Shown here: piece by piece, positions 7,686 through 16,835 of the stretch | Layout of the letters: the number at the start of each line of letters is the position of its first letter | Numbering within the stretch: the first letter of the stretch is position 1 | Origin: Planococcus sp. A6 | GTDB lineage: Bacteria > Bacillota > Bacilli > Bacillales_A > Planococcaceae | NCBI RefSeq assembly: GCF_028823615.1 | Contig: NZ_JAPEHT010000004.1 | Location: 1-51,751, forward strand | Length of the DNA stretch: 51,751 nucleotides | Reading direction: 5' to 3' | Position numbers and translations under genes: made by a program | Notes under the pieces: generated by a model | Seen by the model: the letters and a program-made list of their open reading frames with translations, nothing else | Told to the model about the DNA's origin: nothing | Databases searched by the model: none

Positions 7686-8339
7686 ATGATTAAAAATAAA
7701 GCGGCATTCGTGGGTTCGTTTATTATATTCGCTATTTGCATGTACTTATTTTTTCCGTTTTCAAATACAGCGATAAAAGAGGCTCAATTTGTCTTTATGT
7801 CGTTTCCCATTCAAGATCAAGAAGGATATAATTTGTTGGGAATCATTGGGTCTATCATGTTTATTGGCGCTATCATTTTGTTGTTCAATAGCCTGGAAAA
7901 ATATCGATTTCGGATAGTGTTCGCAGTCGTCATTGTCTATATGTTTTTACCGAATCTATTGATTGCGGCATACCAGGAAACTCTAGCAAATGGCATTTCA
8001 GCTATCTCTTATGACGGAAATGGCCAGTGCGACTTTGTCACGATGGATGATTCCATGGACGCCGAATGCAATCTAGTATTACATAATCGCAGTGATGAGG
8101 CTGTGACAGTGGAATTGGAATTTATCGATTCGTTGTTTATGGAAGAAGAAGACATGCGGATGGAGTCGCTTATGAACTTGGCGGGTCCTTATACAGTTAC
8201 ACTAGCAGCCAATAGCAAAAAGCACATTCATTTAAAAGAGTTAATCGACTTATCAGGTGTTCCCGCTCATATCGACTCTGGAACCTCATTTGGTATAAAT
8301 CTAAAAATTAAAGCCAGGAATAAAACGAGGATTTTATAG
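7686..8339 (+). CDS. Membrane protein with extracytoplasmic C-terminal domain
   Basis: 217 residues. Three membrane segments are visible (about residues 7-27, 50-68 and 76-97), then a domain of about 115 residues. That domain has two Cys (CDFVTMDD and AECNLVLHN) that could pair, and a beta-rich composition. It follows the lipoprotein gene closely behind GAGAGGAAA. Family not recognised; an envelope function is inferred only from topology. Confidence 0.75.
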   Translation: MIKNKAAFVGSFIIFAICMYLFFPFSNTAIKEAQFVFMSFPIQDQEGYNLLGIIGSIMFIGAIILLFNSLEKYRFRIVFAVVIVYMFLPNLLIAAYQETLANGISAISYDGNGQCDFVTMDDSMDAECNLVLHNRSDEAVTVELEFIDSLFMEEEDMRMESLMNLAGPYTVTLAANSKKHIHLKELIDLSGVPAHIDSGTSFGINLKIKARNKTRIL

Positions 8340-8383
8340 AACTTACATAAAGAAACGATAGGATCTATCGAGAGGAGTTATGT

Positions 8384-8926
8384 ATGGAACATAACGAAAA
8401 GGTTTCAATAAAACAATTACAGAAGAAATTGATCCCCGTTGTAAACCAAGCAAACGAGGCTTTTCCCATTATCGGCAACATTCTCCCGAGCTTTTCGGAT
8501 GGAAAATGGTCATACAAAGAACGATTATACGACAACCCATCGGAAACGCGTTTTCCTGATGACCAGCTCAATTGGGAAGAATATATCGTCAGTGAGAAGA
8601 AAGTGGTGTTCCTGGCAATGCAGGGGGAGAAATGCGTCGGGCAAATTCGCTTGGTGAAAGACTGGAACCGCTTTGCATATATCGAGAATATCGCTGTCCG
8701 TAAAAGTTTCCGAAAAAAGGGTGTCAGTCAGCTCCTGTTAGAAGCTGCACAAAAATGGGCAAAGGGACAATCATTGATTGGGCTATCTCTTGAAGCACAG
8801 AACGATAACGTAATCGCATGTCGGTTCTATGCAAATCAAGGATTTGTATTGGGTGGTGCTGATACCTTAAAGCAAAAAGCGAATCCCAATATCGATATTA
8901 CTTTGTACTGGTACAAGGTATTTTAA
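8384..8926 (+). CDS. satA: GNAT acetyltransferase, SatA (streptothricin acetyltransferase)-like
   Basis: 180 residues, close in layout to B. subtilis SatA/YyaR, which N-acetylates streptothricin with acetyl-CoA. Shared segments are IENIAVRKSFRKKGVSQLLL (acetyl-CoA loop, about residues 104-123), GLSLEAQNDNVIACRFYANQ, and an ending of the type ALYWYKVF (here TLYWYKVF). Compared with SatA, the N-terminus is some ten residues longer. The start follows GAGAGGAG. Resistance function is inferred from family; the natural substrate could differ. Convergent with the small gene at 9103, with a shared terminator between. Confidence 0.8.
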   Translation: MEHNEKVSIKQLQKKLIPVVNQANEAFPIIGNILPSFSDGKWSYKERLYDNPSETRFPDDQLNWEEYIVSEKKVVFLAMQGEKCVGQIRLVKDWNRFAYIENIAVRKSFRKKGVSQLLLEAAQKWAKGQSLIGLSLEAQNDNVIACRFYANQGFVLGGADTLKQKANPNIDITLYWYKVF

Positions 8927-9038
8927 CTTTAGGAAGCATTATGGAGAAAAGTGTCCTGGCTAACATTTTGAGCTCATAAAATCCAGTGTTTAAGTGAAAT
9001 GCTTCAACGAAGTTAACAGTACGGCTTATTCATAAAAA

Positions 9039-9079
9039 GGGGAGAAGCTGCGCTAATATAAATGCGCGTCTTCTCCCTC
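9039..9079. terminator. Bidirectional terminator between convergent genes
   Basis: GGGAGAAG..GCGC at 9040-9053 pairs with GCGC..CTTCTCCC at 9064-9077. On the minus strand the stem is followed by five T (CCCCTTTTTATG), so it serves the minus-strand gene at 9103 best. Confidence 0.8.
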
Positions 9080-9102
9080 TTCATTTCCGTAAAAGTCTGT
9101 TT

Positions 9103-9375
9103 TCACGAGTGCCCGGGTTTAGCCGTATACCCAATATATAAAAAGACGAATCCAGTAATACATGTAGCGGCTCCAAATAGCAATCCAGCAGCAGCCGAAC
9201 CCATTCCAGCGCCTGTTAAAGAACCTACAATACGAGCAAAGAGAAAGAAGACGACCAAAGGAAGGACAAAAGCGGTAAGAAACCCGGCATTGATCCACTT
9301 CTCCCTGTTCTTTCCGGCGAATTTACGGACGGCCAAACTTAATAAAGCAATATAGGCAGCGAGTATGAGATACAT
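9103..9375 (-). CDS. Small membrane protein
   Basis: 90 residues with three predicted membrane helices (about 2-18, 29-48 and 57-80) joined by short basic and glycine/alanine-rich loops. TAGGAGGAA lies seven bases before the ATG on the minus strand. No recognised domain; small three-helix proteins of this kind are common in Bacillales and mostly uncharacterised. Confidence 0.75.
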   Translation of the reverse strand: MYLILAAYIALLSLAVRKFAGKNREKWINAGFLTAFVLPLVVFFLFARIVGSLTGAGMGSAAAGLLFGAATCITGFVFLYIGYTAKPGHS

Positions 9376-9568
9376 TCGATTCCTCCTAATCAGCAGTGTT
9401 GAAAATCAATTCACAGTTTTAATGAGTAACACATGGATTATATCACTTCCATAAATTGGGTGAAAGAAGAAGTGGAATATTAAACTAGTCTTTTTGCTAT
9501 AATCAACCCTTTTAAAAAAACGTTTGGTAAAATATAGATATAAAAGCTGTTTACGTAGGAGTGAAAAA

Positions 9569-10180
9569 ATGACTTTTCTTAAAAATGCTCTATTGATCGT
9601 TCTATCACTGCTGTTGTCCCAAGTTTTGATGTATTACATCATCGATGAAGTAATTGTCATGTTCGCTGTGTCCCCAGTGCCATATATACTCGGTAGATTC
9701 CTGTTGGCTTTCTTCATTTTTATGAGTTTTAAGTTTTTATTGAAAGAATATGAAGTCGAACCGATCTATATAGATTTGGCGTTGGTCCTTTACTTAATCT
9801 TATTGTTCTCTGCGACTCTTTATAGAGGAGATGGAAAAACAAGCGATTATAACCTGATGCCGTTTGACTTTTTAAACTATATTTCTGAGGTCAATCTCTC
9901 AACCTTTATCGCGGCTTTGCTGATTAATATGATGCTCTTTGTGCCTGGAGGGGCTTATTTATACATAAAGAGAATCAAATTTGCTTATTCGTGGCAGATT
10001 CTTCTCTCTAGCAGTCTGGTGATAGAACTGCTGCAGTTTTTCACTAAGCGCGGATCGTTTGATATTGATGATTTACTATTAAATACGGCAGGTGGTTGTT
10101 TAGGCTTTTTGTTGGCAAAAGTTGTCCATATACGAATCACACAAGAAAAACAAACAACAGCTACAAAGCTGTCTCATTGA
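9569..10180 (+). CDS. VanZ-like family membrane protein
   Basis: 203 residues with five predicted membrane helices. The VanZ-like pattern is visible: SDYNLMPFDFLNY in the first extracytoplasmic loop, INMMLFVPGGAYL, then SLVIELLQFFTKRGSFDIDDLLLNTAGGCLGF. The E-Q-F...G...D-I-D-D-L-x-x-N-x-x-G motif is typical of the family. The ATG at 9569 follows GTAGGAGTG; the frame open from 9524 lacks a ribosome binding site. Family members affect teicoplanin resistance or envelope properties; the role here is unknown. Confidence 0.85.
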   Translation: MTFLKNALLIVLSLLLSQVLMYYIIDEVIVMFAVSPVPYILGRFLLAFFIFMSFKFLLKEYEVEPIYIDLALVLYLILLFSATLYRGDGKTSDYNLMPFDFLNYISEVNLSTFIAALLINMMLFVPGGAYLYIKRIKFAYSWQILLSSSLVIELLQFFTKRGSFDIDDLLLNTAGGCLGFLLAKVVHIRITQEKQTTATKLSH

Positions 10181-10204
10181 AACAAATACAAGTCCGAAGT
10201 CAAA

Positions 10205-10250
10205 TCAAAGAAGGGTCAATTATCCACGGATAATTGACCCTTCTTTATTG
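10205..10250. terminator. Bidirectional terminator, 19-bp perfect stem
   Basis: AAAGAAGGGTCAATTATCC at 10207-10225 pairs perfectly with its complement at 10228-10246. It separates the VanZ-like gene from the convergent nucleotidase. Confidence 0.9.
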
Positions 10251-10267
10251 TTTCTGCAGTCACTGTC

Positions 10268-11677
10268 TCACAAGAAGTGAGGAGAACCAAGCTCTGCATG
10301 CTCAGCTTGTCTTTCTGATCGCATTTTAAAAGCTTGCTCGAGGAATTTGGGCTGGTTCGCATAAAGCTGAATGACATCTTTAATTTCTTCGGCCATATAA
10401 ACTTGGTTTCGATTTTCGGCCAAGTCCGGGTAGCCGGATCCGCGCTGCAGGTAATCGGAGCTGGCAACTTTATACCACCGCTCATCCTGTATTGATTCAC
10501 CATCAATCAGGATGTCTTGAACACGTTTGCCATCATGGATGATCGTAGCTCCTGAAATGTGCAGCCGGCCGACAAATTTCCCACGGAATCCAGGTCCACG
10601 ACCATCCGCCAGGCACGCTTGTGCATCCAAGGATTGCGTGAAGGCTTTTTTTAGCTGCTTGCCTTGTACTTCAAAAGAAGTCGGATTCAGTGGAGATGGG
10701 CAAACTTCAATTAGTTTTTGACGGGAAATATTGTGAAACAGGCCTGCGTTGGTGATGCCGCTATTGATCAAACCGATATCGCATTGCATCATGTCACGCA
10801 AACCATCCGCGATCAAATTGGTTAATGGGTTTTCTTCAATCACGTCATGCCAAAGTGGCTCCGGTAAATCGTAAAGGGACTTTCCTAAAGAAGCGAGCGC
10901 TTTCGCTTTATTATCTTTTAAAATGTCCATTACTACAGAATCTGGCGCAGCGTCTTTTGTTGAGTTCGTGGCCGAATGAAGAAGCTCAACCTTGCCGTTC
11001 GCCACTTCAAGCTCGATCACACCGATATGTTCAGCGTAATTTCCTGCGCTGTTCATGATCGTCTCGTTGACCAGGTTGGCTTCTGAATACAGCTGGTGAT
11101 CGTGTGCCGAAATCACGACATCAATTTCAGGAATCGTTCGAGCCAGTTCTTCATCGGCAGCTGTGCCAACATGGCTCAACAAGATGCAAATATCATACGA
11201 ACCGGTGCGGCTTAAGATTTCTTGTTGTGTCATGGTGACATAATTCGAAACACTGATTCCAAGCCCGTCATTGAAAACATCCATGTCGGGGGAAGCGCCT
11301 GTAACTAATATACGCAAGCTGTTTTTATGTAAAATCGTACTTTTAACAACGCCTTGAATTTCACTTCCATCTTTTTTTCTGAGATTGTTGCTAATGAAAG
11401 GGAGCGGGCTGGTTGTAGCCATATGCTCCAAGGTCTCTATGCCATTGAACATCTCGTTATTCCCAATCGTCAAAGCGTCATAGCCGGTCGACTGAAGCAA
11501 TTCAAGCGCAGCCACGCCGCGCGTTCCTTGCAATTCAATGCTTTTGAAATCGGCGAAATCGCCACCATCAAGGAGGAGCGTATTTTCGTCTTTCAATTCC
11601 TTGATCATGCTTGCCGCTCGCGCAAAGTTTTCATAACTACTGTGAACATCGTTGGTATGGATGATTTTCAGTTTCAT
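10268..11677 (-). CDS. yunD: YunD-like bifunctional metallophosphatase / 5'-nucleotidase, cytoplasmic
   Basis: 469 residues. The N-terminal calcineurin-like phosphoesterase domain shows the dimetal motifs TNDVHS (residues 8-13), GGDFAD, GNNEMF, LSHVGT and SAHDHQ. A 5'-nucleotidase C-terminal domain follows, with substrate-binding SDYLQRGSGYPDL near residue 420. There is no signal peptide, unlike secreted UshA-type enzymes, which matches cytoplasmic YunD. The start follows ACAGGAGG. It would hydrolyse nucleoside mono- or diphosphate-type substrates; the exact one is unknown. Confidence 0.88.
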   Translation of the reverse strand: MKLKIIHTNDVHSSYENFARAASMIKELKDENTLLLDGGDFADFKSIELQGTRGVAALELLQSTGYDALTIGNNEMFNGIETLEHMATTSPLPFISNNLRKKDGSEIQGVVKSTILHKNSLRILVTGASPDMDVFNDGLGISVSNYVTMTQQEILSRTGSYDICILLSHVGTAADEELARTIPEIDVVISAHDHQLYSEANLVNETIMNSAGNYAEHIGVIELEVANGKVELLHSATNSTKDAAPDSVVMDILKDNKAKALASLGKSLYDLPEPLWHDVIEENPLTNLIADGLRDMMQCDIGLINSGITNAGLFHNISRQKLIEVCPSPLNPTSFEVQGKQLKKAFTQSLDAQACLADGRGPGFRGKFVGRLHISGATIIHDGKRVQDILIDGESIQDERWYKVASSDYLQRGSGYPDLAENRNQVYMAEEIKDVIQLYANQPKFLEQAFKMRSERQAEHAELGSPHFL

Positions 11678-11819
11678 AAGAACCTCCTGTTAGTTATTTC
11701 CTTTTAAAGTAAGACCAATAGTCTACCACTAAGGTTTCAAAAAATCCTTATCAATTTTCTGACTACTTGAAACGTTATGATATCTACCCACTGTTGTAAT
11801 GGTAATTATTACTCTTGAA

Positions 11820-11862
11820 ACAAAAGGACAGAAGAGATCACTGACTCTTCTGTCCTTTTCTC
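11820..11862. terminator. Terminator after the SgrR-like gene
   Basis: AAAAGGACAGAAGAG at 11822-11836 pairs with its perfect complement at 11845-11859. Both flanks allow a U-run, but the neighbouring minus-strand gene end at 11885 makes it the terminator of that gene. Confidence 0.85.
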
Positions 11863-11884
11863 TGCAATATAATTCAGCCCTTCA

Positions 11885-13537
11885 TCAAATACTCGGCCGC
11901 ACCCACAAGTTGGAATAGTCGACATAGCCGAAATGGCTGATCTTAATATTCATTAAATCTGCGGAAAAGGGAACATGGCGCTTCTCGTAATAAAGCGGAA
12001 TCATGATCGAAGACTCCAATAATAGCTTCTCGACCTGTAAGTTTAAAGAAGTCCATTGTGCGAAAGGAGTCTGCGCATACTGGTCAAGGCAATCGAGTAC
12101 TTCTTTGTGTTTCGATATCGCCCCAGCTAAAGGCGAGTAGCTGTTCTTCAGAAAGTAAAAGAATGAGAAGTTTTGGTTCATTTCAAGTACTTCTCCATGG
12201 ATAAATAAGTCTCCTTGCTGATCTGTCCCATGATCCGATAGCTTTTCTGCAAAAGACATCCAATGTACTTTTACGGGAACTCCTTCTTGTTCAAGAGCCT
12301 CTTTTAACCATAGTGCAGATTGTTCAGAGTGCTTGACCGCTTTCAAGACCAAGGCTTGATTAAAGTGGGGGCGTTCCATTTCTGGTACGGTAAAACATTG
12401 GTCGTATCCAACTAAGCAACTCTTGCCATTCGGTAATGCACGCTTATGATAATCACTTATCGTACGCCGGTGTTTCGCGATGACATAATGAATATAACCC
12501 CGCACTTCTTGCCGCTGGATATCAGTAGAACGGAACGCATTCATCACGACGACGCCAAATCCAGTATCACTTTCCACTTGAAACGTGGCTGCTTCTTTCG
12601 TATGGCTTGATGAACGATAAGTGATTTCAAAATCTCTCGGAACCTGGACAAAATCAACGACATCGAGCAAGGGCCTTTTTTGAAAATATTCATCGAAGGC
12701 TTTTAAAGACGTTTTGTCTTCTGAATTTTCCGCTTCATAAAATGCGCCGGTTCCCCAAATTCTGCCGTTGCTTTCTTTATAAATACTCGAATTCATCATG
12801 CCGAGCAATTGAAGACAGTAGCTGCAGCCCTCAGGAAAGAACAGGTCCACAACTAACGGAGCGGCTGATTTCACTTCAGCCACCGGTTCCCACAAGGAAT
12901 TAAAATACACATGGTTTCGTAATCGATTGAGACAAGTTACCACATCATCGGCAGTTAAAGTAGAACCGTCATGGAACTTGACGCCTTTATGCAAATAAAG
13001 CCGAAGATGAAATTCGCCGACATCCCAAGCGTGGGCAAGTTCGGGTTTGATTACGCCGTTTTCATCCACCGCCACCAGACGGTTAAATACATTGGCCACC
13101 ATATTGGCGCTTTGCATATCGATCGCTTTCAGCGGATGCAAGGTCAGCAATTTATGGCGCCTTGGAACGATCAACTTATCGATTTCATCGGCGCTTTGAA
13201 AATAACCAAATCTCAGGCGGAATTGATTGAGCAGCCTCAATTTACTGTCATTGGACCAATCGTACAGTAAGTATTTGCTGCTTTCCTCAACAGCTTCTTG
13301 ATTGATGATAGTCATCACCTGGTCTTCGTAAATCGCTTCGACATCTTTTAACCACACCAGATTGGATAAATTCCCTCTGCCGCGTCCCGCTGTATACTCG
13401 AGCCATCCTTGATCAGCCCATTTTTTGATGTAGCGAGTGGTCTGTTTCGTGCTGAGGTCGAGGGCTTTCGCTATTTCTTCGTGCTTTACATTTCCTGAAG
13501 ATCCGCTGTTCCATAAGGTTAATAACTGCTTCTCCAT
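11885..13537 (-). CDS. SgrR-like transcriptional regulator: N-terminal winged HTH fused to a solute-binding domain
   Basis: 550 residues. The first 110 form a winged helix-turn-helix (HEEIAKALDLSTKQTTRYIKKW, about residues 24-45). From about residue 150 to the end it resembles family-5 extracellular solute-binding proteins (LAHAWDVGEFHLRLYLHKG.KFHDGSTLTADDV). This is the layout of SgrR, a cytoplasmic regulator that senses a small ligand through its binding-protein domain. The ATG at 13537 follows AAAGGAG; the ATG at 13582 has none. It is divergent from a broken MFS exporter, as SgrR is linked with a sugar efflux transporter, so the exporter was probably its target. Confidence 0.88.
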   Translation of the reverse strand: MEKQLLTLWNSGSSGNVKHEEIAKALDLSTKQTTRYIKKWADQGWLEYTAGRGRGNLSNLVWLKDVEAIYEDQVMTIINQEAVEESSKYLLYDWSNDSKLRLLNQFRLRFGYFQSADEIDKLIVPRRHKLLTLHPLKAIDMQSANMVANVFNRLVAVDENGVIKPELAHAWDVGEFHLRLYLHKGVKFHDGSTLTADDVVTCLNRLRNHVYFNSLWEPVAEVKSAAPLVVDLFFPEGCSYCLQLLGMMNSSIYKESNGRIWGTGAFYEAENSEDKTSLKAFDEYFQKRPLLDVVDFVQVPRDFEITYRSSSHTKEAATFQVESDTGFGVVVMNAFRSTDIQRQEVRGYIHYVIAKHRRTISDYHKRALPNGKSCLVGYDQCFTVPEMERPHFNQALVLKAVKHSEQSALWLKEALEQEGVPVKVHWMSFAEKLSDHGTDQQGDLFIHGEVLEMNQNFSFFYFLKNSYSPLAGAISKHKEVLDCLDQYAQTPFAQWTSLNLQVEKLLLESSIMIPLYYEKRHVPFSADLMNIKISHFGYVDYSNLWVRPSI

Positions 13538-13635
13538 CGCTTTCTCCTTTAAAAGTGGACGTGTTCTCTTGAAATTGTCCATTTTTTCAATATTTTGTCT
13601 GGTTTAATATACAGAATATGGAGGGGGAATTCAAT
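13538..13635. promoter_or_regulatory. Divergent promoter region of the SgrR-like gene and MFS transporter
   Basis: A 98-bp AT-rich interval holds both ribosome binding sites (AAAGGAG on minus, ATGGAGGGGG on plus) and, between them, AT-rich sequence with AATATTTTG and TTTAATATACAG. It must hold both promoters and any SgrR-like operator. No clear dyad was identified. Confidence 0.45.
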
Positions 13636-14863
13636 ATGAAATGGCAAGAATATCCACGGAACATCAAAGTGCGTCTCATTACTTCTTTTTTCAATCGGGC
13701 GGTATCCTCTGCAGTTATGCCGTTCATGGCGCTGTTTTTTGCAGAAGAAATAGGGAAAGTGGCGGCGGGGATGTTCTTGATATTTACGGTCGTCATGCTA
13801 TATTTCCGATCGCTTGCCAAGAAAGAAAGTACTGATGGTAACCTCTTCGTTTAGTGCTGTGTTTTTTGGCGTGATGGCAACCAGTTTAGTGCCGGAATCG
13901 AATTGGATTTGGTTGTTCGCTTCAGCTTATATCGCTTATATCATCACCAGCAGCCTGGGAAGGCCGGCCATCCATGCGATTATTATCGACTCGACCACTC
14001 CGGAAAATCGCAAAGCAGTCTATGCAATCGATTATTGGTTAGTCAATTTATCGCTAGCTGTTGGAGCGGCTTTGGGCGGGTTATTGTACATGAACCATCA
14101 AATCGAATTATTTCTATTATTATCTATAACATCGGCATGCCTTCCCGTAGCGTATGCAATTTGGCTCGAAGACCTGCAAGTCAGTCGCTTAGAAAAGCAG
14201 CATAAAAATGTATTTCTCGATGTGCTCCAAAATTATCAAGTGGCATTTCAAGACAAGCCCTTCGTAAAAGTGGTCATCGGGTCGATGTTCATTTTTGCTG
14301 CCGAGTTTTCGTTAAACAGCTATATCGGAGTTCGGTTGGCAGAGAGTTTTCAACCCATTTCGGTTGAAGGATTTGAAATTGGCGGCGTTCGGATGCTGAG
14401 CATACTCAATATCCAAAACATGCTGTTGGTCGTCTGCTTTACCTTTTTGATTAATAAAATCACGGATCGTTTCAACAAGAAAAAGGTCCTTCTCTATGGG
14501 CTATTCATTTACAGTGTCGGCTATATCGTCATGACTTCAGCTAATTCCTGGTATTTGCTGCTTCTTTTCAGTGTGATCGCGACACTTGGGGAATTGATGT
14601 ATTCGCCAATCCGCAATGCGGAACAGGCGAATATGATGCCAACAGATAAAAGAGGCTCTTACTCAGCGTTTTCCGGTATTGCTTTTAGTGGTGCCGACTT
14701 AATTGCCCGCTCGACGATCATTTTGGGAGCTTACTTGATCCCAACGATGATGTCCGTTTATATGGGCCTTATCCTGATGCTTGGCACATTGCTTGTGTAT
14801 ACTGGGCTATTTGGCAAAAAGGTTGAAAGTAAAACATTAGCAGCGAGTAATGCAAGTTTATGA
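13636..14863 (+). pseudogene. MFS efflux transporter with internal deletion and frameshift
   Basis: The start ATG 13636 follows GGAGGGGG. The first frame gives MKWQEYPRNIKVRLITSFFN and the first two helices, then runs out at TAG 13852-13854. The rest, from DRLPRKKVLM at about 13810, lies in another frame and covers ten further helices to a normal C-terminus. MFS motif A normally reads G-x-x-x-D-R-x-x-R-K-K; only its DRLPRKK half is left, directly after helix 2. So about 10-13 residues plus the frame were lost in one small deletion. An ATG at 13814 could start a truncated protein lacking helices 1-2. An MDR-type drug exporter is the likely ancestor. Confidence 0.82.
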
Positions 14864-15004
14864 GTATAAGGTATAGTGGATTAGATTTTGTCGAATATCG
14901 GGAATACAGATGAAATGGTAAAATAAGGGGAGAAGCCGAAAGGAAGTATAAGAAAAGGGATAATCTTTGTTTATATTAATTTCGGATGTAAGGGAAGTGG
15001 CTAA

Positions 15005-15577
15005 ATGCTGAAAACCGAAGAGGATCTTGTATGTCTAATACAAGAAGACGAATGGATGTTGGATTTATTGCGTGCTGCAAAATTCTTGGGCCTGCCAGAC
15101 TGGTGGATCTGTGCAGGATTTGTCCGTTCAAAGGCGTGGGATGTTTTACATGGACTTGATGAGAGAAGTGCTCTTGCCGATATTGATGTCATTTATTACG
15201 ATGCCACCCTAACTGATGAAGGAAAAGAGAAAGAACTGGAAGCGAAACTCACCGAGCTTATTCCAAACGTTCCGTGGTCGGTAAAGAATCAAGCAAGAAT
15301 ACACATTAGAAATAATGTTTCAGCATTCACATCTTCTGTTGATGCAATGGCTAAATTTCCAGAGACAGCAACTGCAATAGGGGTTAAACTGGACGACCAA
15401 GACCGCTTGGTAGTAGCGGCTCCTCATGGAATTCAAGATTTGATTAATTTGGATGTTAAGCCCACACCATACTTTTTGGGAAACGAGCAACGGTTAAAAA
15501 TATATGAAGAGCGGGTTTCCAAGAAGAATTGGCCATCAATTTGGAATCAGTTAAAAATTCATTATGGTAAATCTTAA
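15005..15577 (+). CDS. Nucleotidyltransferase family protein (DUF925 / NTP_transf_6)
   Basis: 190 residues. The pattern LPDWWICAGFVRSKAWDVLHG followed by DIDVIYYD (the two-Asp nucleotidyltransferase signature) near residues 62-69 marks this family. It is a polymerase beta-like fold of unknown substrate, cytoplasmic. The ribosome binding site is AAGGGAAG. It begins a forward run of short accessory genes; a Nudix gene starts about 60 bases after it and may be co-transcribed. Confidence 0.85.
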   Translation: MLKTEEDLVCLIQEDEWMLDLLRAAKFLGLPDWWICAGFVRSKAWDVLHGLDERSALADIDVIYYDATLTDEGKEKELEAKLTELIPNVPWSVKNQARIHIRNNVSAFTSSVDAMAKFPETATAIGVKLDDQDRLVVAAPHGIQDLINLDVKPTPYFLGNEQRLKIYEERVSKKNWPSIWNQLKIHYGKS

Positions 15578-15635
15578 ATTTTGAAATTGGTTTGCGCAAA
15601 GTTAAATTATGAGCAAAACTGAGGAGGGAAACAGG

Positions 15636-16145
15636 ATGGAGCTGTGGGATTTAGTAGACGCATCAAGAAAACCATTAAACAAATTGCATACACGCGGAGA
15701 GGAGCTTCAATCGGATGAATTTCATGTGGTTGTGGAGGTTTATACGATTAATGCAGACGGCCGCATGTTAATGACTCAAAGAGACGCTGCCAAAACGTTC
15801 CCATTGCTTTGGGAAAGCACAGGAGGTTCAGTACATGCAGGGGAAAGCAGCGTAGAAGGTGCTGTCAGAGAACTCGCTGAAGAAACGGGAATTGCCGTGG
15901 CAGCAGCGGATCTTCAATACTTGGGTGAGAGGTCAAAGGGCAAATCATTTCTAGACAGCTATTTGTATATAAGCCATCGAACTATTGAAATCAATGAACT
16001 AACTCTGCAGCCTGGGGAAGTCTGTGATGCCAAATGGGTCCGAGTTGAAGAACTGAAGGAAATGAATCGAACAGGTCAAGTAGTGGCACCGGTTTGGGAG
16101 AGGTATCAACTGTATTCGGAAGAATTGAAATCCTTATTTAGATAA
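15636..16145 (+). CDS. Nudix hydrolase
   Basis: 169 residues. The Nudix box lies at residues 64-86 with all key residues (G64, E70, R78-E79, E82-E83, G85). The N-terminus, MELWDLVDASRKPLNK, and the domain layout resemble IPP-isomerase-like/YfcD-type Nudix proteins that begin with a short beta hairpin. The ATG at 15636 follows GAGGAGGG; the open frame from 15609 has no such signal. Substrate unknown. Confidence 0.88.
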   Translation: MELWDLVDASRKPLNKLHTRGEELQSDEFHVVVEVYTINADGRMLMTQRDAAKTFPLLWESTGGSVHAGESSVEGAVRELAEETGIAVAAADLQYLGERSKGKSFLDSYLYISHRTIEINELTLQPGEVCDAKWVRVEELKEMNRTGQVVAPVWERYQLYSEELKSLFR

Positions 16146-16215
16146 AAGATGTGAGCAGATAATTTTAGAAGTAGTGGTAATAATGGACGATATATATTAC
16201 TGGGGAGTGTAAATA

Positions 16216-16683
16216 ATGAAAATAGAAATGCAGCCAATGTCAGAAGAAGAATTCGATCAGTTTATGGCGTTCTTGATCCCTGATTATGCACAAGACTTAT
16301 CGGAAAATTATATGATTCCAGAGGATGCAGCAATGGAAGAATCAAAAGCTTTGATGGCACAATTGTTTTCGAACAAACAAAATAGAGAGGGACAATCAGT
16401 TTGTCATGTTGTCTCAATGGAAGAAGATAAAGTAGTTGGCTCCCTTTGGTACAATATCCAACCCACTACGAACAAAGCTTACATCTATCATATTTTAGTT
16501 GGAGAAGAGTATAGGAAAAAGGGGATTGCTACAGCGGTATTGCAGAAACTAGAGGAAGACATGCGAAATCGCGGTATTACTTCCATGGGGCTAAATGTGT
16601 TCGGGACCAATCCCCATGCTTATGAACTTTATGAAAAGCTGGGTTACCAAGTGCAATCAACATCCATGGGGAAAAGAATATGA
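16216..16683 (+). CDS. GNAT family N-acetyltransferase
   Basis: 155 residues. The acetyl-CoA binding core is IYHILVGEEYRKKGIATAVL (about residues 95-114, R/Q-x-x-G-x-G/A type). The C-terminal motif GTNPHAYELYEKLGYQ is also present. The start follows GGGGAGTG. Acceptor substrate unknown. A good terminator follows. Confidence 0.88.
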   Translation: MKIEMQPMSEEEFDQFMAFLIPDYAQDLSENYMIPEDAAMEESKALMAQLFSNKQNREGQSVCHVVSMEEDKVVGSLWYNIQPTTNKAYIYHILVGEEYRKKGIATAVLQKLEEDMRNRGITSMGLNVFGTNPHAYELYEKLGYQVQSTSMGKRI

Positions 16684-16749
16684 ATCGAAAAACATTAGTC
16701 TCTAACTTTATGGCATAAGGGTTTCCACGTAGATGAAATTACACATACG

Positions 16750-16789
16750 AAAAGACAAGAAATTCGAAAATGAATTTCTTGTCTTTTTA
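16750..16789. terminator. Bidirectional terminator
   Basis: AAAAGACAAGAAATTC at 16750-16765 pairs perfectly with 16772-16787. It lies between the GNAT gene and the convergent protease-like gene. Confidence 0.88.
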
Positions 16790-16835
16790 ATTTGGATAAG
16801 CCTCATCTTGAGAACTGGTTATTTCATTTCGAAAA

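Noticed and set aside
11354-11707. Long plus-strand frames opposite the YunD-like gene
   Set aside because: They are antisense shadows: no ribosome binding site and no family pattern.
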